This document shows positions 42,501 through 54,652 of a stretch of DNA of 64,000 bases, one piece after another. The notes under the pieces are model-generated. The model saw nothing but the letters and a program-made list of their open reading frames with translations. It searched no databases and was not told the DNA's origin. A program made the position numbers and the translations under genes. Location: the NCBI RefSeq assembly GCF_030867145.1, contig NC_134417.1, forward strand, positions 10,579,577 through 10,643,576, read 5' to 3'. Numbering within the stretch: position 1 is the first letter of the stretch; each line of letters starts with the position of its first letter. The DNA is from Opisthocomus hoazin (taxonomy: Eukaryota; Chordata; Aves; Opisthocomiformes; Opisthocomidae).

Positions 42501-44776
42501 AGAAACACAAGGAAATCAAAGGCAGTTTATCGAAACTAATTTCTCTTTGATAGAGATGAGGTTTGTATAATCCAAATGGTCATGTTTGAATTTCAGTCCT
42601 GTGTATTTTAAATATTATTTTTGCATTATAGTAAAAAACTCAGATCATGTAATTTGTTGTCACTGGGATATGAATTCTGTGCTTTTTTTTAATTTCTTGC
42701 AGTTACCTTTAAACTTTGTTCGCGTGCAAATCAAAATACTATCTCGATCTTTAGTTACAGCTTGAAGAAAAATGAGATTCTGCATATTGAAAAAGGCTTG
42801 TGTTTTGAAAGTGATTGTGGATAGGGCTTTTTTAAAAGGCCAGTGTTTGTAAAAACACATGCCTCATTGATGTCTGTGAGGACTTAAATACTGTCTTCAA
42901 CAGGTACAGATTTAGCTGGACAAGGACTTTCTAAACCTAACTTGTATAACAGATCAAACTGTGTCCTTGGATTATTACTTGTGTTTCTGAAGAACATGTA
43001 TAAATGTAGCTCGTGATGCCTACACTACTAGGATTTGGGAGTGTTAGTTATAGTGGTGGGAGAAGGGTAAACCAAAAGCAAGCAATAAGCATTTTGAAAT
43101 GGGGTCTGTCTGAAAAGCTTTTTTTTAATTTAAAATCTGACTATAGTATTTCTCTCTTCATTTACTATGCTTGTACGAACAGTGTGACACCATCACTGCA
43201 ACAGGCTCGTGTCTGTCCTCCCAATATGTTACCCGAAGACGGAACTAATCTTTACTCTGCTCGTGGCATTTTGTCGTTTATCCAGTCTTCCACTCGTAGG
43301 GCTTACCAGCAGGTCTTGGATGTGCTGGATGAAAACCGCAGGTGATTGGTTGTCACTGATTCTGCCAGCTTTTGCTGCCCTTTTTTTTTTTTTCTTTTCT
43401 CTTTTTTTAGTGGAATTTGGTTTCTGTTTATGAAATAATGAGGTGAAATTATTTGCTTTTGCTTTCCTTTGCTTTCACTATTCATAAGCAATTTAATTGT
43501 CCAAAATTCACATTTCGGAATGCTTCTGTTTCAGTCCAATACATCATTGTCTTGGTGTCCTTCCGAATAAAAATCAAAATAGGAAGTGTTAGCCTGTGAC
43601 TGCAAGGGATTTTGCTGTTCCCAGATTGCCAGTGTTTAATGCAATTATCACTTGACCCTGAGCCTGCAAATTTAGTAGCCTTGTCTTCTGCTTTTCTGTT
43701 GGTGAGCAATGGTGCAAATCAATAAGATTGGGTTGATGTTGTCATAAAGCATTAAAATAAATGTGCAGAAACAGGATAGAATATTATACAAAGCATTGCA
43801 GGCACTTCTTTTGATAACATGTCCAGGCTTCTTTATACTGAGAATAGTTATCTCTGGTCACACATGACTGATGGTGACTGCTTTGCTGGGTGTTGAGGGC
43901 GAGAAAGGCAGTGTGAGCTGAGAAGCTGGTTGCTCCTCTGATTAATGCTGTCTCTGTTTTTATGGATAAGATGATACTTTGAGAGGTGATGAGCCAATAC
44001 GAGCCTCGTGGCAATCGGTCACCATCCCTGGAGGTATTTAAAAGGCGTGCAGACGTGACACTTAGAGGCATGGTCTGGTGGTGGACTTGGCAGTGTTAAG
44101 CTTACGGTTGGACTTTATCATCTTAAGGGTCTCTTCCAACCTAAATGATTCTATGATTTCCTTTTTTCAGTGGAGTTTCGCCCACTTGATGTATCCTTGG
44201 GCTGTTTTGATTTGGCACTTCTAAGCGTGACAAGAATGGCATGTTTAACACTACAGAAACATTTATAAAGACTAATAATGGCAAGGTTAATTTACCAAAA
44301 GCAATTTTCATTTCAACAGTACGCTAGCACAGAGGTTCAGGTAAAAGTTGCACATGGTTATCTCTAGCGTAGAGCTAGCCAAGACCTGTAGGGCTTGCCA
44401 AGAGGTCAAATTAGAGGAGGTAACTGGCAGGAACGTTGGGAGGAGCTGCTTGTTCCTCCTGCAGCCCTTCGGTGTGGTCTCTGCTAGGAAGTTCTTTGAA
44501 ATTTGCTGTCTGCCTGTGGTTGCTAATATCCCAGTAGCACTCTTGATATTTTATAGTGTGAAGTGAAATGAGTTGCTTTCCAGTTGTCTTGGTAATAAAA
44601 TGTGACTATCAAGCCAATCTTATTGTGAATGCTTGTGGGTTTGCAGTCACTTTTCAGACTGGCACCTCCTGTGGCTCACCATGTTTGCTGACCTGACAGT
44701 ATATAAATGCCCATATTAACATTCCTGAATTGTCTAGAGCTCCAGTCTTGCTGGCCTTTATGTTCTTAACCTGGGA

Positions 44777-44818
<42 letters not shown>

Positions 44819-47800
44819 AGCTGCATAGTTCCCCTTGAAATTCTCGAAGCTTGATGCTTAACCCTGACTTTGAAATTTCAGGCTGTAGCTGTCAAAATTT
44901 TGATGCCTGTCAAAAAATTAACAAAAAATTAGATGGAATTTCAAGTTTGTTTTGGTTTACAAAATAAAAGCTCCCAGATAAGGAGGAATTCTACTGTCTG
45001 TGAATAATAGCACTTGCAGATACTGTGCCAAGAGTACTTGTTAAAATACAGACTAAATTCTAGCCCTTTCCCCAGTCTGCAGTGGAGCTACCAGGTTTTA
45101 TTCCTGGTTTCCATTAGGCATATTCTTGCCCATGTTTTCCTGGATTCTGGAAAACAAACACATATGCATACATACACTTTCAACTTACTTCAATTATCAG
45201 AAAATTTCTGGGTTCCGAATACTTCAAAAGCTGCATTACTCTTCCTCGTTTGGGTTAATTTTTAGGTGTTCTTACTAACCTTCCTAGAAGAAATGGGAAA
45301 CCTGTTTCTAGTCACCTATGAACAAGTAGGTGCCAAAAAAATGAACTTTTCAATAAGGTGAAAGTGTATTCTTTGTAGCTGGGTGTATAGATACCTACTG
45401 TTACTCTACAGCTGGCGTAGGAATGTGAACTTTGGATGATCCACTTGCATGGTTGCAAAATATTGTTCATTTTAAATTGCTCCAAACCTGCACTCTGTTC
45501 TTTTGCTCTGTGTAATGTGCTTTCTGTCTGAAAACCTTATCTAATGTAACATTTTATGCTTGATTCTAGAAGAGATCTTTTAAAGTGAACAAGATCTGAC
45601 TATGTTACTCACTGGAAATATTTTTAACTTGTTTCATGGATTGCCTTTTTTTTTTTTTTTTTTCCAAAATATGTTCCAATCTACTAAAACTGCTAACGGT
45701 AGGTGCCGACTGTACTGATGCAGATAAGAAATTATGCCTAGTTTGGCTGGCACTGCTCGCATAATAGGTTACTTAAATGGGCAACAAATTAATGATCACT
45801 GTTTACACTGTCTTTTTACTCTTGCATTTCCTTCAGCTTGGACAAGGCCAATAGGTCAGTTTTGTTTTCCAGTTCTAAGCATTTTTCTGTTTCATTTTCT
45901 GTCAAGTGACTGTTGGGCCTATACCTACCTTTTAAAGACTTATCTTTTATGCTCTAGGCAACAAAAAATGCCCTACATTTAAGGAGATTTTAGTGATGTC
46001 TGAAACGCAGGGGAAAAAGGCAATTTCGTATCTGAATAGAGTTGTGCTGAAATCTGTACTTTATCTGAACTGTTCTTCATTTCTTGAGTCAACACCTTTT
46101 TATATAATGAGAAAAAAGTGTGGAAATTTATTACTATCTCCTTCCTTCAGGATAGCCCTTTCTAAAAAGTCACTATTCTTAAATGCCAGGCTTCACCTAC
46201 ACAATCATATCCTGAGGTGTTATGAGCTCAATTTTTATATCGAGCAAGTTAATGATGTTGTTCGCCGTAGAAATAAAGTGGGATGTGAGTTACGACCATC
46301 AAAGAGGGCTACAGATGGCTTTGGATTAGGGTAATATAGTTCAGAAGAAAATTAAGTGGGTCTGCAAATGTGAAGGAGCCTGGGAAAAACAGTAGCCTAT
46401 TGCTTTGCTGAAGTAACCATCTGCAGCACTGAGACAAGCGAGGAGAGCAGTTTCATCCAGTCACTGGTTCTTTGATGCACCAGTCCATTCTGTACTTTAG
46501 CAGCTGAGCTTCTTACCCAGTTCATGTCCAGAACATGCCTGTAAAGTCCTAGTGCTCATACTTACGGCCTTTCTGAGATTTCCAGAAAGATTTAGAGTAC
46601 AGCGAGAGGCGAGCATAGCTGCTACCTCCGCTGAATGCAGCGAATGTGCCAGCCTCAGTCCCCTGGGCGCACGCACAGAATGATAGAAGTTGGACTCGGG
46701 TACCCAGGCTCTCCACACCTTGTTGTTTTCTGCCCAGACCATGTGTTTATAATTGCATCATTGCTGTGGTATTTCCATCGCATGCTCTGCTCTAAGCAGA
46801 GGAAGACAGACCAGATTCGTTTGGTCATTGCCTTACTGCCTGTTTCCCCACTGTTATTAAATTGTATTACTCTGCGTTCCCTTCACATTTCAGGCTGCTG
46901 CTGTATTTGCAGAGAAATAGTAAAGTGTTGAGTATACATGGCCTGGAAGTTATGGATTCTTCTGATCACGTGCTAATGTTTAGGATGGAATTGACAGAAG
47001 TAGCAAGAAAATTCAACATTTTAACGTAGTCTTACTCAGTTTTTTAAAGAAGGCCATGTGTTTAATAGCTTGACTATGTTATACTTCTGCATTCTGTATT
47101 TACCAACAAACTTGCTGCTGATTTTCGGGTAAGGTGATCTCAGTTATGAGGCCACTGTGATCTATATAATGAATTCTTTTGTTGATATGTAAAACCAAGC
47201 AAGTTAAAAGTGTGGGAGAGGCAGGGGACCTTTTGGGTCCATGTGTAGAGACACAGAAAGTGAACTGCAAAGAAAAGGAAGAAATCGTGTGCAGTTTTTT
47301 AACAGCCTGGCTGTGTTGGGAAGTGGGATTAAAGACTTGTCTTTAAGTTCCTGATTTGCACAGATCCCAGAGTGCTCTGGTTTTGTTCCTTGCTGCAGCT
47401 CTCTGCTACCTCCAAGCCTGTGGCTTTCAGTTAGTGTTGGTTAGTTCTACAACAGCTGTAAAACTTTGCCACAAAATACTACAGAGGCCAAGGGTTTAGA
47501 GAGCTTTTGAGACCTATTGTTCTCATTACCCAAAATCTAAATGGTGTCCTGTGTCAGGTGGTGTGGGAAATGCCTGCTGGCTACTGACAAGCTGGCATTC
47601 ACATGTCTGCCAATGACGGGTGATTTATGTTTGCAGAGAAATTCTGTGACCTGTTCCGTAGCTCCTCTTTGCTGCATTTCTTATGCTTTCTCAAAGTATT
47701 CAGCTCTAGCATGTCAGACAAGACTTTAGGCTAGCTGAATTATTTCTCTGATTGAAAAATAGGAATACCTTTTGATAACTTTCTGCAAGACCTCATGCAT

Positions 47801-50800
47801 TTAGGTAAGAATATTCTTTTATTGTGTGTATTGGGAATGGGAGTTTGTGTTTTGTAAAACACATCATCCTGGCTTACCTTATGTGCTAGATAGAAAAACA
47901 TTGTGGTATGCACTTAGAGTAGGACCTAGTCCCAGTAAGTATCGTATGGGGATAGCAGAATTTGCTAGGGCTCCTAGATCCTGATCCTTTTAAATGAAAC
48001 TAGTGGTTGTGACGTTTTTGCATGGTTCTTGCTCATTTTCAGGCCAGGCCACAGTGTTCTCCCAGCCACCTCGGCACCAAGCCTTTGCCTTCTGCATGTA
48101 CCTGCTGTAAAGATCTTTATACCTAGATGTTCTTTGTCTCTAATTTTGTAGCCTGGAGTATACATGGGTAAAGTGCACGGTTGCTCCTGTTGGCTTTGGA
48201 AAAATGGAAGACACTTTAAAAAGATTTCAGGCTCTTGAACAGTTTGTTACCCATCATAGATGTGGAACACTAATGCCTCGTTACCACAGGGACTGAAAAC
48301 ACATAGTACCGGCTTTGTCAGAAGGTAGTGCTGGTATTCACATCTTCTGTAAATTGGGACACAGTAACTTCTTATTGCAAAGTTAAGGTATATTCTATAG
48401 TTGCAGCAACTTAAAAAGCTCCACCTTTTCCTCTCTGCCTAGAAAGAAAAGAAAGAGCAACACTTACAAGGATGTTTATACCTTCTACTTGAAGCTTTTA
48501 GTCACTTCTTCCTGGAGACACCAACCTCTTTAGGCTGTTTAAGGGCTGTTTAGGCTACTAGCCCAGGTTTTCTGAATTACATCTAGCATAGATGAATAGC
48601 GAAAAGACAAAACTCCCCTTTCCCTAGAGGGAGGAGAGGATGATTAAAAAGGTTTTTATAAGTATGTGTAGATACTTTTTTCTTTTTCACGTTGTTGTTG
48701 GGGTTTTATTTTGGGAGGGAAATTTTTTAAACCTGAAGTTTCCCAAGATTATTTTATAAGGCTGATAACCTCTGCCCAAATCTCTATTCCAACAGTTTGT
48801 CTTCTGTAAATGAAGCTATATCATCAAAAATTTGCCTAAATGTTTTCTCTGCATAAACATTCAGTGTTGATTAAATTTGAATAAGAGAAATCTGAAAGTG
48901 CAATTTACAATGAGAGATATTATATTGTATTGAAACATTCTACAATATAAGTGGAAGTATTTGGATGTTCCTTTGTTCTGTGTGGTTTACCTCTTATCTC
49001 TGTTTGTCGTTTCCTGTTTCTGTCTTGTCCCTTCTACCTACAAAACTCTGCTGTAGGCCAGTGTTACGTGGTGGGTCAGCTGCTACCACTTCCTCTAACC
49101 CTCATCATGACAACACCAGGTAAAGAGTATTTTTTTGTTAGTCATGATCCACAAATTTAGATTCTAAGATTCAGACTTCTGTTTCCCCATTTCTAGTGTC
49201 CTTATTTTAAAACACAGTGCTCGTTTCTGTCCTCACTCAACTCTGGAGATACTTCAGGCCTTGATTCCTTACCTATCCAAGTCACCTGCAAAGAGCTCGC
49301 TTCTCTAATAGTTACAATGTGCTGCAGAATTCTGACTCAGAGTAGTGTGTGAGGGAAGGCTCTTAAATTACATTAGCAGTATACTTCAAGTATTTTCTGT
49401 ATACTAGTGAGTTTTATGGTTTTATTGCTAGAGAGTCTGGGCTTGCATCACCTTATTTTTTCCAGGTGTTCTCAGTACCATGCCTGTGATTGTTAGTTGT
49501 AGCTGGATGCCTTTTCACTGCCATTATCTTGGTGGATTGACATCATTTCAGTGGAATTGGATAAAAGATTGACATGTAATTTCATGGTCAGGATGAAGGA
49601 AGAAAGAAAAAAAAAAGTCCCTTACAGATCTGTTGTTCCTGTTTGCCACTACAATTCTGTGTTTTCATGGAAACGGAAATTATGTTTGTGCTTAAGTAGA
49701 CACTGGATTCAAGCAGATGATTCTTCTCCAACTCAGGAATTCAGTTTTTGTAACAGTCCAAGAGATGGTTTCAAGGGATTTATTGCTGATAACCCTCTCT
49801 ATTTAATACCTGGAGTGGTTTGGAAGTTGGTAGAGTAGCAGTAATACACTGTGACTTTATGTTAAATTTATGTGACCTGGGAGGGAAGTGTGCCCATCTC
49901 ACTGAAATGATGAGCCTCTCTGCTTTTCACAAGAGGTGGTGAGGCACAACTATCCTCTGGACCTGCAGGGATTTTCTGATTTTTTTACCATCTACTACAA
50001 GTTAAAAAATGGTTACAAAAAGACCTGCCTCAGAAATCTCTCTGGCTCTAAGAGGACCTGTAGTAGTAAGGAAAATTTGATTTATTTGTTTGTATGTGTA
50101 AAGCTTTGGGCTTTTTTAACAGTAGAGATGTTCAAATTGTTTTATAAATACCTCAGGTTTATTTTAAAATAATTTTGCTGGGCTAGCAATGTGAGCTTCG
50201 CAGCACTGAGGAAATAAAAAAAAAAAAAACCACAAACCCACAAGTTTGTCTTTTTAATACTGCCCAAACTGAAAGAAACAGAAGTAGTAAATAGCATTAA
50301 TTGTAGTTGAGTGAATGTTTGAAGTCTTCTTGAATAAAAAAAAATAGTAAAGGCCTTAATGAGAAAATTTTTTCTATCAGGAGTTGCTAAAACCTTTTTT
50401 TTTTTTAGGTCCCAAAACTGTGTTTTCAAAACAGCTGTGACTCTGTTGACAGGCAATTGCTTATTTGACTGTTCCCTTACTAAAAGCTAGTTTTATCCTG
50501 ATCTCACCTGGAGAAGGTTTCTCTCTCCCTGTACACCCTTCAACTGAAAAAAAACCGCAGATCAAAATGTAGTCAACTTCCTACCTTTTGTGCAGTGTTG
50601 CTCAAGGATCTTACTGTTATCAAAGTCCAGGATGATGCAGGTCTCATCTTGAAACAGGGGTTCTTATTTTAAAACAATGTATTAATGAACAAGGATAGAG
50701 GGAAACTTCGGACAAGTTGTTTGTTGGGGTGGGGCTGAATCTTGCCTGAGCTCAGGGCATTCTGTAGGCGTTTGCTGAACATGGTAAAAGAACCTGCACT

Positions 50801-52435
50801 GCAAAAGTAATATCTGCACTTGAGTGCATGCGGCAGGCTGCAGGAATTCTGCTCGTATTCACGTTAGTCAAAGTTGACCAGTAACTCTTATTAAATTCTA
50901 AACATTCTTTTAGGTGTATTTTGTTGTGAATTTGGTACCCTTGACATTATTTTGGTCAATTTCCTAAGCTGTTTGCAGCAGTTGCTCGTACGTCCTAATG
51001 AGAAAGGCAGTCAAGGGCACCTAACACTGGAAACAGAGGTTTTAAGGTGGGAAAGGAGAAACTCGGTGGTGGGCTGCAGCATCAGGAACTGCTTTTACCT
51101 GTTAGTTGTTGGAAAAGAATCTGATGAAGAGGTAGCATTTGGATGATCAAAACACATACTTTACGTAGACTTTCTGTAACTTCCCAACTGATAATAAATG
51201 TGCCGTGTTTCATTAACTTGCCCTGGAGTTAGAGTAACACTTTCTCTGAATCACTCCATTAAAAAAACTGAGAGGTGCTCTAGGAACAAACTTTTTAATG
51301 CATATGAAGTTCAGCAAGTAGTGGCACCACACTAGACCCTATTTGCAAGGCGCTCTGCCTAAAATACTGAGATTAATGTGACTGAAATCATCAATCTCAG
51401 TAGGTGTCCACTTGGGATACTTAAGTAGGTACTGAGCACAAGTCACCCAATTGCTTCCAGGTCTTTGGTTATTTCTAATCTGTTGCCAGGTCTCTTGCAA
51501 CTTTGGCATTTTAGTTCAGGCAATTTTCAGGTTTCATTAATCAGTTAAATAACTGGCAACAGTCTTTTGAGAGACCAAGTGACACCAAGAAGTCTGTCTG
51601 CGTGGAGAATCTTCAAAAATATTGAAGTGTGGAGAGCAATAAACCCAGATTCAGTCAAGCCCTTGCCCCCTTCCTGTGTGTCTGTGCTCCGTTCAGTTAG
51701 TTTCATATTGAAATAGACAACTCTGTAAAAGCTGGAAAAAAGTTTTATAATTCTTCTGTCACCACCAAAAAATACATCTGCTAGAATGTTGATAAAATAT
51801 GGTACTTGCTACTCTTTGCATGGATGAGACAGCTAAGCTATCTCCCTTATTTGATAGATATGGTCTTTCCAACTTGGATACGACGCTTGAGGGAACACCA
51901 GATGACATGACAGTTGTAGATGCTGCCTCTTTAAGAAGACAGGTATGTAAAGCATAGTAGTCGATAATATTAAGAAAAAGCTGTAGTGGTAAAATGGGGA
52001 GCAGGCTTTCTGTGTGGCTGCAAAGGTGTCCGTAACAGATCTGGTGAGAGATCCTCTCTGTACCCCTGCTGGGCTGCCCTCACGTGTCCTGTATCGTTCG
52101 GGGAATCTGTAGAGTCCAACTCCATTTCTGTTCCTACTTACTAGGGACAGCAAGATCTGATCGCTAGCAATTGAAGACAAAGTCAAATTATCAAGTATGT
52201 GCAATCGGTCTCTGTGAGATACTAATTTTACACAGCTACTCAGAAGCTTCTAGGAAGTCTGACAACTTTTAACAAAGTATTAAAACCCTTTCTTTCTTTT
52301 TAGATAATCAAACTTAATCGCCGTCTACAACTTCTGGAAGAAGAAAACAAAGAGCGTGCCAAGAGGGAAATGATCATGTATTCAATTACTGTAGCTTTCT
52401 GGCTACTCAACAGCTGGCTTTGGTTTCGGCGCTAG
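33289..52435 (+). CDS. MFF: Mitochondrial fission factor, 8 coding exons, 330 residues with all cassettes
   Basis: MFF is a tail-anchored protein of the outer mitochondrial and peroxisomal membranes that recruits the dynamin GTPase DRP1 for fission. The N-terminal part (residues 1-130) has the conserved NRLQYEMEYTEGISQRMRV and LQSTPFKPLALKTPPRV segments implicated in DRP1 binding. Residues 131-159 hold RLKRERSMSENA and LARNDS, matching the two AMPK phosphosites of human MFF (Ser155, Ser172). A coiled coil covers about 275-310 (LRRQIIKLNRRLQLLEEENK). A hydrophobic tail anchor (about 312-328, MYSITVAFWLLNSWLWF) ends in RR and stop. Exons: 33289-33505, 34413-34585, 35467-35555, 39547-39621 (cassette), 43183-43341, 49057-49119 (cassette), 51858-51942, 52304-52435. 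All phases agree. The shortest form, lacking 160-258, also stays in frame. The start at 33289 is chosen because the in-frame extension needs a weak upstream donor. Confidence 0.96.
34413..34585 (+). CDS. MFF: MFF coding exon 2, with GC 5' splice site
   Basis: Acceptor ATGTTCTTGCAG. It encodes GNSEDIPLSRPPDLDL to PQQTPQNEE. Family sequence and phase require exit after GAG at 34585, where the intron starts GCTAGT (GC donor). Without splicing the frame stays open for 35 more codons to TAA at 34691. Confidence 0.85.
34586..34826 (+). other. MFF: Possible read-through terminal exon of MFF
   Basis: Past the GC donor the frame adds ASTSFAFSLVEKHSTK and further residues to a stop at 34691, and an AATAAA lies at 34821. 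Use of these would yield a soluble protein of about 165 residues without coiled coil or tail anchor. No conservation is known to me. Confidence 0.3.
34890..35045 (+). mobile_element. Probable ancient L3/CR1-like LINE remnant
   Basis: GTTAACCTTTGGAATTCGTT, followed by GCCAGATGAT, matches the recurrent reverse-transcriptase end motif (VNLWNSLPDD) of old CR1-clade elements. The rest of the fragment is heavily decayed. It lies in the intron after MFF coding exon 2. Confidence 0.4.
35467..35555 (+). CDS. MFF: MFF coding exon 3 (AMPK-site exon)
   Basis: Acceptor CCCCTTTTACGCAG, donor CCAT|GTGAGT (consensus), phase 0 to 2. It encodes VRSVGRLKRERSMSENA through GQLARNDS. The exon ends right after the second phosphosite serine, so the residues that follow it depend on which exon is spliced next. 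Confidence 0.95.
35854..35873 (+). repeat. Homopolymer of 20 C (G20 on the minus strand)
   Basis: An uninterrupted C20 run lies 300 bases into the intron after MFF coding exon 3. It can form an i-motif or G-quadruplex. Its length may be unreliable. Confidence 0.9.
39547..39621 (+). CDS. MFF: MFF cassette exon 4 (75 bases, 25 residues)
   Basis: It encodes (M)WHRSDTVSRNKMPRFQ to STKDC(T), clearly homologous to the mammalian WHRSDSAPRNKISRFQ cassette. Donor CAC|GTAAGC is good. The acceptor TTATTATTCAAG lacks a long pyrimidine tract, which fits regulated skipping. Phases 2 and 2 mean inclusion or skipping both keep frame. It is too short to stand out as an ORF. Confidence 0.85.
43183..43341 (+). 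CDS. MFF: MFF coding exon 5
   Basis: Acceptor TTGTACGAACAG, donor CGCAG|GTGATT. It encodes VTPSLQQARVCPPNMLPEDG to LDVLDENRR, the central segment present in longer MFF isoforms. In short isoforms exon 3 joins directly to the YGLSN exon, and phase 2 at both ends allows this. Confidence 0.93.
44018..44158 (+). mobile_element. CR1 LINE 3' fragment in an MFF intron
   Basis: The end of CR1 ORF2 and its 3' UTR: CACCATCCCTGGAGGTATTT, GGCATGGTCTGGTGGTGGAC, CTTCCAACCTAAATGATTCT and ATGATT. Sense orientation, strongly 5'-truncated. Confidence 0.92.
44780..44816 (+). repeat. A37 homopolymer
   Basis: A run of 37 A in the intron between MFF exons 5 and 6. It could be the tail of a retroposed sequence, but no source gene or target duplication was recognised in the preceding bases. 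Confidence 0.9.
49057..49119 (+). CDS. MFF: MFF cassette exon 6 (63 bases, 21 residues)
   Basis: It encodes (R)PVLRGGSAATTSSNPHHDNT(R), homologous to the mammalian PVLRGGSAAATSNPHHDNVR cassette. Acceptor CTCTGCTGTAG, donor CCAG|GTAAAG. Phase 2 on both sides gives an in-frame optional exon. Confidence 0.92.
51858..51942 (+). CDS. MFF: MFF coding exon 7
   Basis: Acceptor TTATTTGATAG, donor CAG|GTATGT. It encodes YGLSNLDTTLEGTPDDMTVV and DAASLRRQ. It starts the coiled-coil region. Confidence 0.95.
52304..52435 (+). CDS. MFF: MFF last coding exon, coiled coil and tail anchor
   Basis: Acceptor TCTTTCTTTTTAG. It encodes IIKLNRRLQLLEEENKERAK, then the hydrophobic anchor SITVAFWLLNSWLWF, RR and stop TAG at 52433. 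The anchor inserts post-translationally with the N-terminus in the cytosol. Confidence 0.97.
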   Translation: MIKLNRRLQLLEEENKERAKREMIMYSITVAFWLLNSWLWFRR

Positions 52436-52801
52436 ACGCGGCTCTTGGAAAGATTTAATAGTTGAAAACACAAACGATTTGCAAAACTCTTTGTTTCTGT
52501 TTCTGAATTGTAGGCTGTTTTATAATCCATACACTGGAAACTTCCACCACAGATCCAGGCTATAGAATTGCAGTGTTGAAGGGACACCTTGTTGTTCAGT
52601 TACAATGTATTTCATAGCATTGCATTGCGAATCCTTGCAGTCTCCTCCTGTGCATGCTTCAGTGTAAACGTGGATCAGCCGATGCGAAGTTTGCTTCCTG
52701 CGATGTAAGGACAGTGACCTACAGGAACAACCACTGGATGTTTTGTGGTGGTGGGAAGAGAACAAATGGAATGTGTTGGGGAAAAAATATCAAAACAGAG
52801 G

Positions 52802-52807
52802 AATAAA
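52802..52807 (+). terminator. MFF: MFF proximal poly(A) signal AATAAA
   Basis: It lies 367 bases after the stop and is followed by a GTAGTTTTTTATTGTTCTGT-type GU-rich element. Confidence 0.5.
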
Positions 52808-53123
52808 AAGTAGTTTTTTATTGTTCTGTCGTTAGATGCAATTAAACATGATTGCACTAGTTTTCCTTTAGTCCGAGTAGTTTGAGGTGTGCCGTATTCA
52901 AGGAGTGTGTCCTGTTTCCTGAGTATGTTCCTTGTTTAAGCACATGTTCAGGTCAAATAGTAAAAGGAATTCCTTCTTAACATGCAGATTGTCCAGAGGT
53001 GTGTAATATGGTTTTTTTAGCTTTCATTTTGCAGATTTTTTTTCTATAAAACACATTTTTAAGCAAGTCAGTCTGTAAGTGATCAAAAGACTATGGAGTA
53101 CAAGATACTGATGTAGTATATTT

Positions 53124-53129
53124 AATAAA
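53124..53129 (+). terminator. MFF: MFF distal poly(A) signal AATAAA
   Basis: It lies 689 bases after the stop, with GTTGTTTAATGTTATTT downstream. The AT-rich MFF territory ends here and GC-rich sequence begins within 100 bases. Confidence 0.6.
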
Positions 53130-53179
53130 ACTCTCTCAGAAAAAAATCAAATCGTTGTTTAATGTTATTTCAAGAAAAT

Positions 53180-54180
53180 TGAGTTGAGGGTTCATCTACA
53201 CTACCAGTCTTCGAAATAAGTAGTAGTGTCGTGATGGACTGCACAACTCAAGCAGCAGGCAGGCCGAGAGCTGGCTGCAGGCTGCTGTCCCCTGCGTGTT
53301 GTGGGATTGTTCTTGGTGCATGGGGTGAGGATGCAGTGTGGGAAGCGCGCCTGGTGTCCCCACGCACCGCAGTCGGTTTGAACACCACGATCCACTGTGG
53401 TTGTGGAGGCTGCTGGTGGCCTCCTGCTGCGGTGCTGTGGCAGCCACCAGCCCTTTCCTGGGGGCACACGGAACAGCAACAGTGCTGGTGCGTGGGAGAA
53501 GGTGCGGTGGTACCAACGCTGTGCTTCGAAGGACCTTTCCTGGAACAGCTCGACCTAGACCACCGTGCAGGACCATTTCTGGGCTCTCGAAGGATGCAGG
53601 CTGGTGAAGATGATGGTGCCCAGCGGCTTCAGAAGGGAAGGACGTAGGGCCTCCGTGGTGCAACCCTGGCTCACCCTGTGGCAACTGAGGCTGCAGGATG
53701 GTACTGGGGTCGGCTTGCCTTGGTGCAGAGACAGCTGGCAGCGGGGAGGTCCTGGGGAGCTGGTGGCTGCGCTCTGGTGTGGTGGCAGCACAGCTGTCCC
53801 TCGTAAGGACAGGCTCCTCGGAGAGCCGCGGCATCAGAGGCCCCGGGCATTTCCTGTAGGTCGGTGGCGAGCACCCTGTTACAGACTGCTGCTCTCGGGC
53901 ATTTCAGGTGCTGCCAGGTGGAGCGGGGTGGCGTGCCCGGCGTTGGTGGCTTTGCAGGGCTGCAGCGGTGGCCGTGCCTGCTTCCTCGCACCCTCTGGGC
54001 CACAGCCGTTGCATGTCTCGGTTCCCAGCTTCGTGTGGTGCGTGACTCCGCTGGCTGCTGAGGGTGTTTGCTGTGCACGTTCTCCCACCATGACTGTCGA
54101 AAAGCCCGGGCCTTCTGTCTCGCAGTGAGAGGCATCGCCCAGGGGAGGGCCGGCTGCGCACATTCGCTGTGTTCTCACTC
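53180..54180. other. GC-rich intergenic stretch between MFF and MRPL44
   Basis: Composition changes sharply to GC-rich with moderate CpG. Several overlapping open frames exist on both strands (up to 212 codons at 53196-53834, minus), but none resembles a family I know and none shows convincing splice or start context. It is probably the outer flank of the MRPL44 CpG island and a syntenic junction. Confidence 0.5.
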
Positions 54181-54652
54181 ACTTTACGCCCTGACCCCCG
54201 TGCTGTGGGAGCTCCGGCGGTGCACGCCAGGGCTGGAGCTGCCCCAGCTTCCGCAGAGCTCCGCGGGGACGAGGGAACAAAGCTTCCTCGGCAGCGAGCG
54301 GGCTTCTGCCCCCGCAGCAGCCGGAGCTCGCTCCACGCGCGCCTCCAGCCGGGGCCCGCCGCCCTCCTTCGCCGCGGCCGGTGCCTCCCCGGCCACCCCG
54401 CGTCCCCCGGGCGGGTGGGGCTCCTAGCGGCCCGCACCTCCGCGCGGGCTCCGCGGGCGGTGCCAGCGGGCGCTTCACCGAACGCCTGCTCCGCTTCGGG
54501 CCTCCGGACGCCGCCGCCCTCCCCCCTCACGGCGGCGGGGCGGGGCCGCTCCCAGCGTGCGGCGCGGCGCGCAGGAACGGCTCTGCCCGGAACTGGCGGG
54601 GCGCGGGGCGCGTTTCCCGGGGGGGGGAGCGGAGACGGGCCGTTCCGCCGCC

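Noticed and set aside
44700-44816. Processed pseudogene ending in the A37 tract
   Set aside because: No coding similarity before the A run and no target-site duplication could be identified.
53196-54128. Candidate novel gene in the GC-rich MFF-MRPL44 spacer
   Set aside because: Several mutually overlapping frames exist on both strands, with no recognisable domain or splice structure. Transcript data would be needed.
53130-54650. WDFY1 on the minus strand upstream of MRPL44, as in mammals
   Set aside because: No WD-repeat coding is visible, and MFF ends only 1.5 kb away, leaving no room for that gene.
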